The position numbers and the translations under genes were made by a program. Below are positions 50,703-57,937 of a stretch of 64,000 nt of DNA, in pieces; within the stretch, counting starts at the first letter, position 1; every line of letters starts with the position of its first letter. Source of the DNA: Oscillospiraceae bacterium (lineage in GTDB: Bacteria; Bacillota; Clostridia; Oscillospirales; Oscillospiraceae); NCBI GenBank assembly GCA_902765025.1, contig CACWYC010000012.1:23648-87647 (forward strand), read 5' to 3'. Below the pieces are notes generated by a model. That model was not told the origin of the DNA and made no database searches. It saw only the letters and a program-made list of their open reading frames with translations.

Positions 50703-52115
50703 CTACTTTGTACTGCTGCATTGTGCAGGGCCCCAGCAGCTTTCCGAGACGATTGTCCCCGAAACCAGTTCGCAAAGCCTATCCGCGCTCCTCGCATTGG
50801 TCAGAAGGTCGGGTGACACTTCGGCGCCATACCACGCCATGACGGTCCGCAGCGCGTCCAGGATGCCTTGTTTCTTCTTGGCAATCAAGATTCGCAAAGT
50901 ATCTTCAAGGCAGCCTTGCTCCATCGCAGATAGCAGAAGTTCTTTCATAAGGCACGGGTTGCCCAAGAGAGAAACTTTCGCCTGCTTGGCAAGCAAGAGC
51001 AGCCCAACCTTGCTGCGCATAGCTCTTAGTGCAGTTTCCGCCGATGTCACCTTAGGCTTGAAGCACCACACGATGCCCAGCGGGCATATGTCTGCGAGTT
51101 CGGCCACGAATCGCTCATCTTGTCGCAAGGTCGCGTCGGCAAATTGCAATGCCCTGACATCCTGTTGTACAGCGGCGATCACCACCTCGCGGTCTGCACG
51201 CAGGCCTTTGCTGGCATATTGCATCGCCCAGCCTGCCTGTCGCACGGCGGCGAGAACCACCTCGCGGTCTGCGCGCAAATTGTCATCTGCAAATTGCAGA
51301 GCCCAGCCGGTCTGCCGCACAGCAGCGAGTACGGTCTCGCGGTCTGCACGCAGATCTTCGCTGGCATATTCCAGCGCATCGCCGTTCTCCCGCACTGCGG
51401 CAATGACAACCTCACGGTCTGCACGCAGGTCTTCGCTGGCACAGCACAAGGCCGTAACGTTTTGTCGCACAGCGGTGAGAACCACCTCGTGGTCTGCACG
51501 CAGGTCGCCGCTGGCATAGTGCAGTGCCCTGCCATTTTGTTGTACCGCAGCAAGCACCACCTCGCGGTCTGCACGCAGGTCTTCGCTGGCATAGCCCAAG
51601 GCCCCACCGTTCTGCTGTACGGCAGCGAGTATCACCTCGCGGTCTGCGCGCAGGTCTTCGCTGGCAGCAACCAGCGCATCGCCGTTCTGTTGCACTGCGG
51701 TAAGCACCAACTCGCGGTCTGCGCACAGGTCTCCGCTGGCAGCAAGCAGCGCATCGCCGTTCTGTTGCACTGCGGTAAGCACCAACTCGCGGTCTGCGCA
51801 CAGGTCTTCGCTGGCATAGCGCAGCGCATTTCCATTCTGCTGTACAGCGGCGATCACCACCTCGCGGTCTGCGCACAGGTCTTCGCTGGCATAGCCCAAG
51901 GCCCAACCATTTTGCTGTACGGCGGCGAGTACCACCTCGCGGTCTGCGCACAGGTCTTCGCTGGCATAGCGTAGGGTCACACCATCTTGTTGTACCGCAG
52001 CGAGCATCACCTCGCGGTCTTTCCGCAAGGAGTGGTCAAGGTTTTGCAGCATGCACTGGCCACGTTGAATTGCTTCAATGGCCGCTTCTTTGTCGGTAAT
52101 TGTGTTATTCACCAT
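50703..52115 (-). CDS. DUF4116 repeat protein, long form
   Basis: 470 residues. After an N-terminal lead (MVNNTITDKEAAIEAIQRGQ) there are twelve near-identical 25-residue units of the form ADREVVLAAVQQNGxALxYASEDL, residues about 40-330, then a conserved C-terminal domain of about 140 residues (FVAELADICPLGIVW, LLLLAKQAKVSLLGNPCLMKELLLSA, KKKQGILDALRTVMAWYGAE). The DUF4116 repeat forms a solenoid used for binding. GGAGG lies upstream of the ATG. A shorter paralogue begins 32 bases upstream and shares the C-terminal domain; they form one operon. Function unknown. Confidence 0.82.
   Translation of the reverse strand: MVNNTITDKEAAIEAIQRGQCMLQNLDHSLRKDREVMLAAVQQDGVTLRYASEDLCADREVVLAAVQQNGWALGYASEDLCADREVVIAAVQQNGNALRYASEDLCADRELVLTAVQQNGDALLAASGDLCADRELVLTAVQQNGDALVAASEDLRADREVILAAVQQNGGALGYASEDLRADREVVLAAVQQNGRALHYASGDLRADHEVVLTAVRQNVTALCCASEDLRADREVVIAAVRENGDALEYASEDLRADRETVLAAVRQTGWALQFADDNLRADREVVLAAVRQAGWAMQYASKGLRADREVVIAAVQQDVRALQFADATLRQDERFVAELADICPLGIVWCFKPKVTSAETALRAMRSKVGLLLLAKQAKVSLLGNPCLMKELLLSAMEQGCLEDTLRILIAKKKQGILDALRTVMAWYGAEVSPDLLTNARSADRLCELVSGTIVSESCWGPAQCSSTK
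51150..52065 (-). repeat. 75-bp coding repeats within the DUF4116 gene
   Basis: The twelve units are each 75 bases and very similar at DNA level (for example CACCTCGCGGTCTGCGC on the plus strand recurs), so the tract can expand or shrink by recombination. It is not a CRISPR array because it is one open frame without spacers. Confidence 0.8.
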
Positions 52116-52147
52116 ATAATTTCCTCCGTGTTTTTGCCCACATATTT

Positions 52148-52828
52148 TTAATTTTCTGGAACGAGCGCCTCTGATAGCGTTGTGCAGAACGCATTCAAGC
52201 CGTCCATATCGGTCGGCAGCGCATCCGGCAATTTCGCTCCATGCCATGCCATAATGGTTCGCAGCGCGTCCAGGATGCCTTTTTTCTGACTGGCGATCAT
52301 GGTTTGTAAGGTATCTTTGAGGCAGTCTTCTTCCAGTGCAGAAAGCAGAAACTCCTTCATAAGGCACGGGTTGCCCAAGAGAGATACTCTCGCCTGCTTG
52401 GCAAGCAAGCGTAGCCCACCCTTGCTGCGCATAGCTTTTCGTGCGGTTCCTTCCAATGTCACCTGCGGCTTGTAGCGCCACACGATGCCCAGCGGGCATA
52501 CATCTGCGAGTTTGGCTACGAATCGCTCATCTTGCCGCAAGGCCTCGTCGGCAAATCGCAATACCCTACCATCCTGTTGTACAGCAGCAAGCACGATTTC
52601 GTGGTCTGCCCGCAGATCTTTGCTGGCATATTGCAAGGCCGCACCGTGTTGCTGTACGGCAGCGAGAACAACCTCGCGGTCTGCGCGCAGGTCGTCTGAC
52701 GCCTGCCACAGGGCAGATCCGTTATATTGTACTGCGGCGAGCATACAGTCCTTGTCGCTTTTGAGTGCGCTGCACCAGCCTGGATAACTCTGCGGATTTG
52801 CGAGCGCGGCATCTTTGTCAATAATCAA
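52148..52828 (-). CDS. DUF4116 repeat protein, short form
   Basis: 226 residues; three clear 25-residue units (ADREVVLAAVQQHGAALQYASKDL and neighbours) and the same C-terminal domain as the long form (FVAKLADVCPLGIVWRYKPQV, LLAKQARVSLLGNPCLMKEFLLSA, KKGILDALRTIMAWHGAK). TTG at 52828 is chosen because GGAAGGAG lies nine bases upstream. It is the first of two tandem paralogues. Confidence 0.75.
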   Translation of the reverse strand: MIIDKDAALANPQSYPGWCSALKSDKDCMLAAVQYNGSALWQASDDLRADREVVLAAVQQHGAALQYASKDLRADHEIVLAAVQQDGRVLRFADEALRQDERFVAKLADVCPLGIVWRYKPQVTLEGTARKAMRSKGGLRLLAKQARVSLLGNPCLMKEFLLSALEEDCLKDTLQTMIASQKKGILDALRTIMAWHGAKLPDALPTDMDGLNAFCTTLSEALVPEN

Positions 52829-52860
52829 ATAGACCCTCTCCTTCCTGCCTGTGTCGGCGT

Positions 52861-53010
52861 TTATGCAAAAAGGAACCAACTCGGCCCACCAAAGTATAGA
52901 CAAGAATGGTTCCCTGAATTTTCATATGTGTGCGAGTTAAGCCGCATCGTCATGCAGCCGTGCTGCCTGGATGCGATCAACGGTTTGGGGGTTCTGTTGC
53001 GGCCTCCCAT
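52861..53010 (-). CDS. Small ORF in the DUF4116 leader
   Basis: 49 residues (MGGRNRTPKPLIASRQHGC ...). It lies in the 240-base leader between the promoter and the short DUF4116 gene, with a weak GAGGAA site. It may be a real small protein or chance. Confidence 0.3.
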   Translation of the reverse strand: MGGRNRTPKPLIASRQHGCMTMRLNSHTYENSGNHSCLYFGGPSWFLFA

Positions 53011-53074
53011 GTGATTATCGTTTTTCCTCTACGCTTACATCATAGGGCAACGAATAAAATAACTTTATGTTGGT

Positions 53075-53103
53075 ATTATATCAAGGGTGTGGGCCGCCGT
53101 CAA
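53075..53103 (-). promoter_or_regulatory. Promoter of the DUF4116 operon
   Basis: Minus-strand TTGACG (53098-53103), 17-base spacer and TATAAT (53075-53080). Confidence 0.7.
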
Positions 53104-53137
53104 GCAGTTTATTTTGAGGCCGCGTCCCATTTGACAA

Positions 53138-53175
53138 AAGGTGCCAGCATCCGCTTTTGCAGATGCTGGCACCTA
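53138..53175 (-). terminator. Terminator after the AEGR-repeat gene
   Basis: AGGTGCCAGCATC and GATGCTGGCACCT pair around CGCTTTTGCA, followed on the minus strand by TTTG. Confidence 0.75.
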
Positions 53176-53182
53176 TGGGTAG

Positions 53183-53515
53183 TTATTCTTTGTTTGCTAT
53201 TCTACATTCCTCGATATCGCGCAGTGCAGCCCTGTATTCCTCCTCTGAGACGCCAAGAAGAACCGCTGTTTCCAAGGGCAGCTTGTTGGTCGCGATCCTC
53301 CTGATGAGCTCAGCGTGACTTTCTGCACGGCCTTCTGCACGGCCTTCTGCACGGGTCCTGTCGGCGAGTTCGGCCATTAACTGTTGAACTGTCATATACC
53401 GTTCCCCCTGTTCTTTGTCAGTCTGGATCTCGTGTACAGTGCGTCTAATGTTCTCCACGAAATCCGACGTTGTGATGCTTTCCGGGTCGCATTTCCTTTT
53501 TTGCTTACTCCGCAT
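53183..53515 (-). CDS. Small protein with AEGR repeats, Rpn/PD-(D/E)XK-transposase-like tail
   Basis: 110 residues. The part FVENIRRTVHEIQTDKEQGERYMTVQQLMAEL and the AEGRAEGRAE repeat resemble the C-terminal tails of Rpn-type recombination-promoting nucleases, but the nuclease core is absent, so it may be a truncated remnant or an adaptor. Its ATG overlaps the ribbon-helix-helix gene by 11 bases. GAAGGCCGTGCA recurs as the coding repeat. Confidence 0.5.
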   Translation of the reverse strand: MRSKQKRKCDPESITTSDFVENIRRTVHEIQTDKEQGERYMTVQQLMAELADRTRAEGRAEGRAESHAELIRRIATNKLPLETAVLLGVSEEEYRAALRDIEECRIANKE

Positions 53516-53687
53516 CGCTGATTTTTGCTTTCTTCTTCTCGTAGTCGTCAATATACATCATAATTGCCCGCTCGACGGCGACGGTCTTGGGCTGGCCGGA
53601 TTCCTCGCAGAACTTGGAGAGCCGGTCATAAACCTCTGTTGCCAGACGAAAGCTCGTCGGCGTGTTATCCTTTTTTGCTCTCGGCAT
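53505..53687 (-). CDS. Ribbon-helix-helix protein (antitoxin-like)
   Basis: 60 residues. PTSFRLATEVYDRLSKFCEESGQPKTVAVERAIMMYIDDY has the ribbon-helix-helix pattern (short strand, two amphipathic helices), typical of small DNA-binding antitoxins. GGAAGGAG precedes the ATG. It overlaps the next gene and follows the 194-residue gene by 16 bases, within a long co-directional run that begins with hsdR. Confidence 0.75.
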   Translation of the reverse strand: MPRAKKDNTPTSFRLATEVYDRLSKFCEESGQPKTVAVERAIMMYIDDYEKKKAKISDAE

Positions 53688-53703
53688 ATCGTTACTCCTT
53701 CCG

Positions 53704-54288
53704 TCAGCAGTCCATCAGTTCACTCACGAAGCAAAACGCCTCAAGACGATCACTAGTAACGTAGTCGTTCATAATGTCACCCATGGCGGTATTTATCGCT
53801 TTTTCGTAATCGGACATAGAGAAAATCTCGGCGTCTTCATCGAAATAAGAATCGTCCCCCGTACAGTACATCCACGCGAACGCATCGCTATCTGTCAGTT
53901 CTGCTTTTAGGCTTTTGAATACATCATACTTCATTGCATCCAGCAGGCAGATCAAGGCTTCCTCCACGTCTTCGTATATCTCGTCTGCGCCGATCAATCC
54001 GCCGAGAATCTGGCCGATGACGAGTTCCGGAAGCTCATCATCGATGAAGTCGATGTAATCCTCTCTGCTCTCCTCAAACACGATCTCGGAGAACTGATAA
54101 TACACACGGATCAACGCCAGAGCACGAAGCCGCACTTCATAGCGTTCGCGCTCGTTTGTGTATGCTGTTTTTCCCTGGCGTTCCAGAATACCCCATGCGT
54201 ACTCATACCAATACATTTCGTAATGGCTGACCCAGAGGGTTCCATTCTGGAAAACCCAGCGCAATTCATCAAAACTCAGACTACCCAT
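53704..54288 (-). CDS. Hypothetical acidic helical protein, 194 residues
   Basis: Predominantly helical and acidic (EEALICLLDAMKYDVFKSLKAELTDSDAF, FDEDAEIFSMSDYEKAIN), no recognised domain and no membrane segment. Its ATG comes four bases after the TGA of the out-of-frame extension of the ADP-ribosyltransferase-like gene, and the GGAG for its start lies inside that extension, so it belongs to the hsd operon run. An immunity or partner role for the upstream ART-like protein is an inference from position and acidity only. Confidence 0.6.
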   Translation of the reverse strand: MGSLSFDELRWVFQNGTLWVSHYEMYWYEYAWGILERQGKTAYTNERERYEVRLRALALIRVYYQFSEIVFEESREDYIDFIDDELPELVIGQILGGLIGADEIYEDVEEALICLLDAMKYDVFKSLKAELTDSDAFAWMYCTGDDSYFDEDAEIFSMSDYEKAINTAMGDIMNDYVTSDRLEAFCFVSELMDC

Positions 54289-54292
54289 TTTT

Positions 54293-54478
54293 TCATTTCA
54301 GCTCCTTGTTTGTATTGAGAAATTCTCCGAGGAATTTTTGCAGCTTTAGTGGCAGAACGTAAACTGTATACCAATCAAGTCCTTCCAGATTGAGATGCAA
54401 AGCATTTGTTCTGGAAGCCCATGCCTTGATACTTGCGGCATTTTCAAACCTTGCTTTCGGGAACCGTGGAAAATCGTC
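54293..54478 (-). other. Out-of-frame C-terminal extension after the ART-like gene
   Basis: Just before the ART-like stop, another frame stays open for 61 codons and reads as protein (DDFPRFPKARFENAASIKAW, then LHLNLEGLDWYTVYVLPLKL and a charged end NTNKELK), ending four bases before the next start. A single added base near 54477 would join it as YYLRDDFPRF. It has no start codon of its own. Confidence 0.5.
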
Positions 54479-55046
54479 TCAGATAGTATTTAAATTTGTT
54501 CGGAGTCCCTTTATATTCCTTCACTACAAACTCTGGAAGCAGAGGGAAAAGCACTTCCCGTTCCTTCTCATAGCGTTCTATTTTGCAGCCGACTCGTTCC
54601 ATCAGCTTGTTCACATCAATTCCATAACAATTCTTTGTGTTAACGTGAATCAACCTGGCGGGCATGGAGGCCACAACCTTGTAATAGATCTTGCTGTCCG
54701 TGAAATCAAAACTCTTACTGAAGGCCACTACAGCATCTGAGTACCGTGTCCTTGGTAAAATACTGCACGCACCATCATTGCAAATCCTGCTGACCACGTC
54801 TTCTTGCGACGGGCCTATATCATCAGCAAGGCCGGTATACGGTGTGTGAAGTCTAAAAATATCCCCCTGATAGAAAAAATCTTCTTTCGGGATTCCGGAA
54901 TTAATAATGCGGAACAGCTTCTGGAGAGCGGGATACACTCTATATTGCGCTATGCCCCCGCTGTTCCACGGGAGTTGCTGCCGCTCACTGATTTCATCAA
55001 CAACAGCTTCCGCAGACAGGTTGATGTTTGAGGATATAGGGGTCAT
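54444..55046 (-). CDS. ADP-ribosyltransferase-like protein coupled to hsdS
   Basis: 200 residues. The pattern of R-S-E class ADP-ribosyltransferases is visible: an FYQGDIFRLHTPYTG strand (candidate NAD-contact Arg65), an AFSKSF segment (Ser110/Ser112 in the place of the STS motif), and YEKEREVLFPLLPEFVVKEY, where E162-R163-E164 followed by VLFP and F..V fits the ExE catalytic loop of the C3/VIP2 type. No secretion signal is seen, so it would work in the cell. Its ATG overlaps the hsdS stop by 4 bases. It may be an effector that depends on the restriction system, or a toxin with the next 194-residue protein as partner; this is inference. The last residues may be off-frame. Confidence 0.55.
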   Translation of the reverse strand: MTPISSNINLSAEAVVDEISERQQLPWNSGGIAQYRVYPALQKLFRIINSGIPKEDFFYQGDIFRLHTPYTGLADDIGPSQEDVVSRICNDGACSILPRTRYSDAVVAFSKSFDFTDSKIYYKVVASMPARLIHVNTKNCYGIDVNKLMERVGCKIERYEKEREVLFPLLPEFVVKEYKGTPNKFKYYLRRFSTVPESKV

Positions 55047-56275
55047 CCGACCTTCACCTGCCCGTTCATAAGCATCGGAAGAAGGAAATCACGGAGAGAA
55101 GTAAGCTGCTGATTCTCAACCATCGCATTCTGCATCAATGAATGTAAACATTCAATTCTTTTTGTAAAAGAATCAGTAATAGTCCCATTTGGTACAATAA
55201 CTATCACTCGTCCAAGAGTATCTTGACTTACATTTTGAAGAATTGAACCACCAGTCTTAGTTGCAGTTGTTCCTTCCAACCGTTTTAACACATACGTCAA
55301 ATAATAACGTAACGCCGCATCATTCGGAGCACAACGAATTATAAAGCCACAAAAGATGGTATTTCCGTCATTATTCAGCAATAACCTCGTTGCGCCAGGG
55401 GTTCCGCTCCTTGCAATAAGAATATCGTTATCTGCTATCAAGTAACGATCAGCCTGTGATGATTTTAAAACTATCTCATCGAAATCACTATCATCCAGCA
55501 AAAGCGAACTGGCTGTAATGTTTCGCACATTTACGATGCGATATTTCTTATTTCCCACCTCATTTTTGTCGTAATTGATTCCATTCATGAAAGAACATAG
55601 ATCAGATAACGGCTTCACTTCCCACCCCGCAGGAATCTCACGCTTCAGTTCATCATTCCACACCATCTTCCCACCAGACGATTTATACGGTTTGCCGTTC
55701 TCATCAGGAAAATCGAATTGGACAAACCAGTAATCATACAGCAGTTTTGCCATAGCTTCGAGATTGGAACAGATGGCGTTGTTATTGGCAATTATGGTGT
55801 CAATATCTCGTAATATAGAGATAATATGATGCTGAACATTGAGGTCAGGCAACGCCACATCATAATTTTCTACAGATTCCTTGCTAACTTCCTTGAAGGT
55901 TGTTCCAGAACCAAGCAATTCAACTTCTTTAATGTGCAACTTCAGGTAATAGTATAAATACTCCGGATCGCATTTCGACCTATCAATATCAAAGCTCTTA
56001 AACCCCTGATTAGTGCAACAGGGCACATCAGCAATTGCTAACAAGCCTATCGGCGCTCTCGATGACATCAAAACACTACCTGCTGGAAGCATAGTTGTTG
56101 AACAACTATCAAAGCCAGCCTTAGTGATGTAGTTCTCACAATGAGATACATGTTTAGTGCCTTGATCGGAAAGATCTTTAGGAGTAAACCATACAATATC
56201 ACCATCATAGTATTCTGGACATTTACTCGAAGGGGTTGCTCCGCTCACAACAGTTGCAAATTCTTTAACTTTCAT
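55043..56275 (-). CDS. hsdS: Type I restriction-modification specificity subunit
   Basis: 410 residues with two target recognition domains (first about residues 1-160, second about 215-375), each followed by a conserved helix (HHIISILRDIDTIIANNNAICSNLEAMAKLLYDYWFVQFDFP; and the C-terminal SLMQNAMVENQQLTSLRDFLLPML). It sets the DNA sequence recognised by the complex. It overlaps hsdM by 11 bases, so translation is coupled. Confidence 0.93.
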   Translation of the reverse strand: MKVKEFATVVSGATPSSKCPEYYDGDIVWFTPKDLSDQGTKHVSHCENYITKAGFDSCSTTMLPAGSVLMSSRAPIGLLAIADVPCCTNQGFKSFDIDRSKCDPEYLYYYLKLHIKEVELLGSGTTFKEVSKESVENYDVALPDLNVQHHIISILRDIDTIIANNNAICSNLEAMAKLLYDYWFVQFDFPDENGKPYKSSGGKMVWNDELKREIPAGWEVKPLSDLCSFMNGINYDKNEVGNKKYRIVNVRNITASSLLLDDSDFDEIVLKSSQADRYLIADNDILIARSGTPGATRLLLNNDGNTIFCGFIIRCAPNDAALRYYLTYVLKRLEGTTATKTGGSILQNVSQDTLGRVIVIVPNGTITDSFTKRIECLHSLMQNAMVENQQLTSLRDFLLPMLMNGQVKVG

Positions 56276-57923
56276 ATTTCAGCCCTCCCATCTGCTTCAT
56301 AATGCTATCTTCCAGTTCCCTTCCTTTCTGGAACTGCTGAGAGAGCAGCGTCACGTATGTATTCATACGCTTCCGAAACTCTTCGGGCGTGATGTCCACA
56401 TATTCAATCTTGACCTCGAAATACTGACCAGCAGAGAAAGAGCAATTCTTTTCCTTCAGATCCTCAAAGGGCACAACAACGGAGAAGTCGTCTTCCACAA
56501 CACGTCCAGTGAAGGTGTCAATGATCTTCTTGATCTCCAAGTCGCGGAGCACCGTCTTCTGATTCTTGCCTTCCTTGACCTTTTCGCCCAGCTTGGAAGC
56601 GTCGATCAGAATCACGCTATCTTCCGCATTGGCACGATCGAGGAAGAGAACAGAAACGTTCGTACCAGTGTTTGCAAAGATGTTGGAGGGCATGGAGATG
56701 ACACCCTTAATCATGTGTTCCTCTACCATCTTGGTGCGGATCGCCATTTCTATTCCGCTCTTGGCAGTCAAGAATCCGGTAGGAACAACGATGGCAGCCT
56801 TACCCTGAGGCTTCATGCTGTACATAACATGCTGAATGAACAGCAGGTAAATTGACATGGACTCCTTCTTTGCGTTCGGAATCTTGGGGACGCCGGCGAA
56901 GAAACGACCGGTATCCTGCCACTTCTGCTCAATATCGTTGCGGGTGCTGCTGAAATCGAGCTTGAAGGGAGGATTTATCGTCTGGTAGTCGAACTTTTTC
57001 AGGCCGGAGTCCTGCTCATGCTCTACCGTAAAATGCGCCGGAGAGAGCATAGAATCGCCCTGAATGATATTCCCAAGAGATTCGGACAGACCGTTCAGCA
57101 TCATGTTCAGGCGCAGGAAACGGGTGGATTTTGCGGAAATATCCTGAGTGTACACGACAGCACGGTTCATGCCTGCCTCTTGACCAAGCTCATGAGCCAG
57201 GTGAAGCACCAGGCTTCCGCTGCCGGCAGCCCAGTCACAGATCTCCGCTGCATCAATCTTATCGCTCATACCGACAAGGCATTTTGCGATAATAGAGCTG
57301 ACAGCCTGCGGTGTAAAGTACTCGGCATAGGTGCCGCTTGCTACGTTGTAGTCTTTGATCAGATATTCAAAGATTGCAGAGTAGAAGTCAAAGCTGCCGT
57401 TAAAGGCACCGGAAAAGTCGAACTTATCCTGGCCGATGATACCAAATATGGCTTTGGCAAAGTTGTTCCGCCTTGCGGGTTCGACCATAACGGTCAGCGG
57501 CTCAAACAGGGGCTTATGCTCACCGCCGGCTGTTTCCACCGCGAACGCTTCATTCCGAACGCTCTTGGAAATGCGGTCAAGGGCTGCGTCAAACTGCTTC
57601 GCAAAGTCATCCTGCTCCACATGGTTGATTAGAAACTGGATCGTATCCTCATAGCCGAAGGAGACATCCGTGGAGTTCGCATCGTAGAAGGCATCCAGCT
57701 CGTCATTCTCATTCAGAAGGACTTCTTCAACAGGCATACCGATTTCATCCGCGAACTTGCCGAGGTTATACATGAACTTGTCGTTGAGGAACTTGTACAG
57801 GAATACGCTGGTGACGACAACTTCTTCATTAGCAGTGTTGCTGAGGCCATTCTGGGAGCAAAGGCCTTTCAGAGAGTCGATAATCTCTTTAATCTTGCTT
57901 TCTGTAGTATGGATATCGGTCAT
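56265..57923 (-). CDS. hsdM: Type I restriction-modification methyltransferase subunit
   Basis: 552 residues. SAM-binding motif I in DWAAGSGSLVLHLAHELG and the catalytic NPPF at Asn317 (TINPPFKLDFS) show an N6-adenine methyltransferase. The N-terminal helical domain and C-terminal coupling helix are of normal length. It begins 14 bases after hsdR. No start problem: GAGAAG precedes the ATG. Confidence 0.94.
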   Translation of the reverse strand: MTDIHTTESKIKEIIDSLKGLCSQNGLSNTANEEVVVTSVFLYKFLNDKFMYNLGKFADEIGMPVEEVLLNENDELDAFYDANSTDVSFGYEDTIQFLINHVEQDDFAKQFDAALDRISKSVRNEAFAVETAGGEHKPLFEPLTVMVEPARRNNFAKAIFGIIGQDKFDFSGAFNGSFDFYSAIFEYLIKDYNVASGTYAEYFTPQAVSSIIAKCLVGMSDKIDAAEICDWAAGSGSLVLHLAHELGQEAGMNRAVVYTQDISAKSTRFLRLNMMLNGLSESLGNIIQGDSMLSPAHFTVEHEQDSGLKKFDYQTINPPFKLDFSSTRNDIEQKWQDTGRFFAGVPKIPNAKKESMSIYLLFIQHVMYSMKPQGKAAIVVPTGFLTAKSGIEMAIRTKMVEEHMIKGVISMPSNIFANTGTNVSVLFLDRANAEDSVILIDASKLGEKVKEGKNQKTVLRDLEIKKIIDTFTGRVVEDDFSVVVPFEDLKEKNCSFSAGQYFEVKIEYVDITPEEFRKRMNTYVTLLSQQFQKGRELEDSIMKQMGGLKYES

Positions 57924-57937
57924 CTGTTCTTCTCCTA

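Noticed and set aside
51150..52065. Regular 75-bp repeats that look like a CRISPR array
   Set aside because: They form one open reading frame coding 25-residue DUF4116 units; there are no unique spacers and no cas genes.
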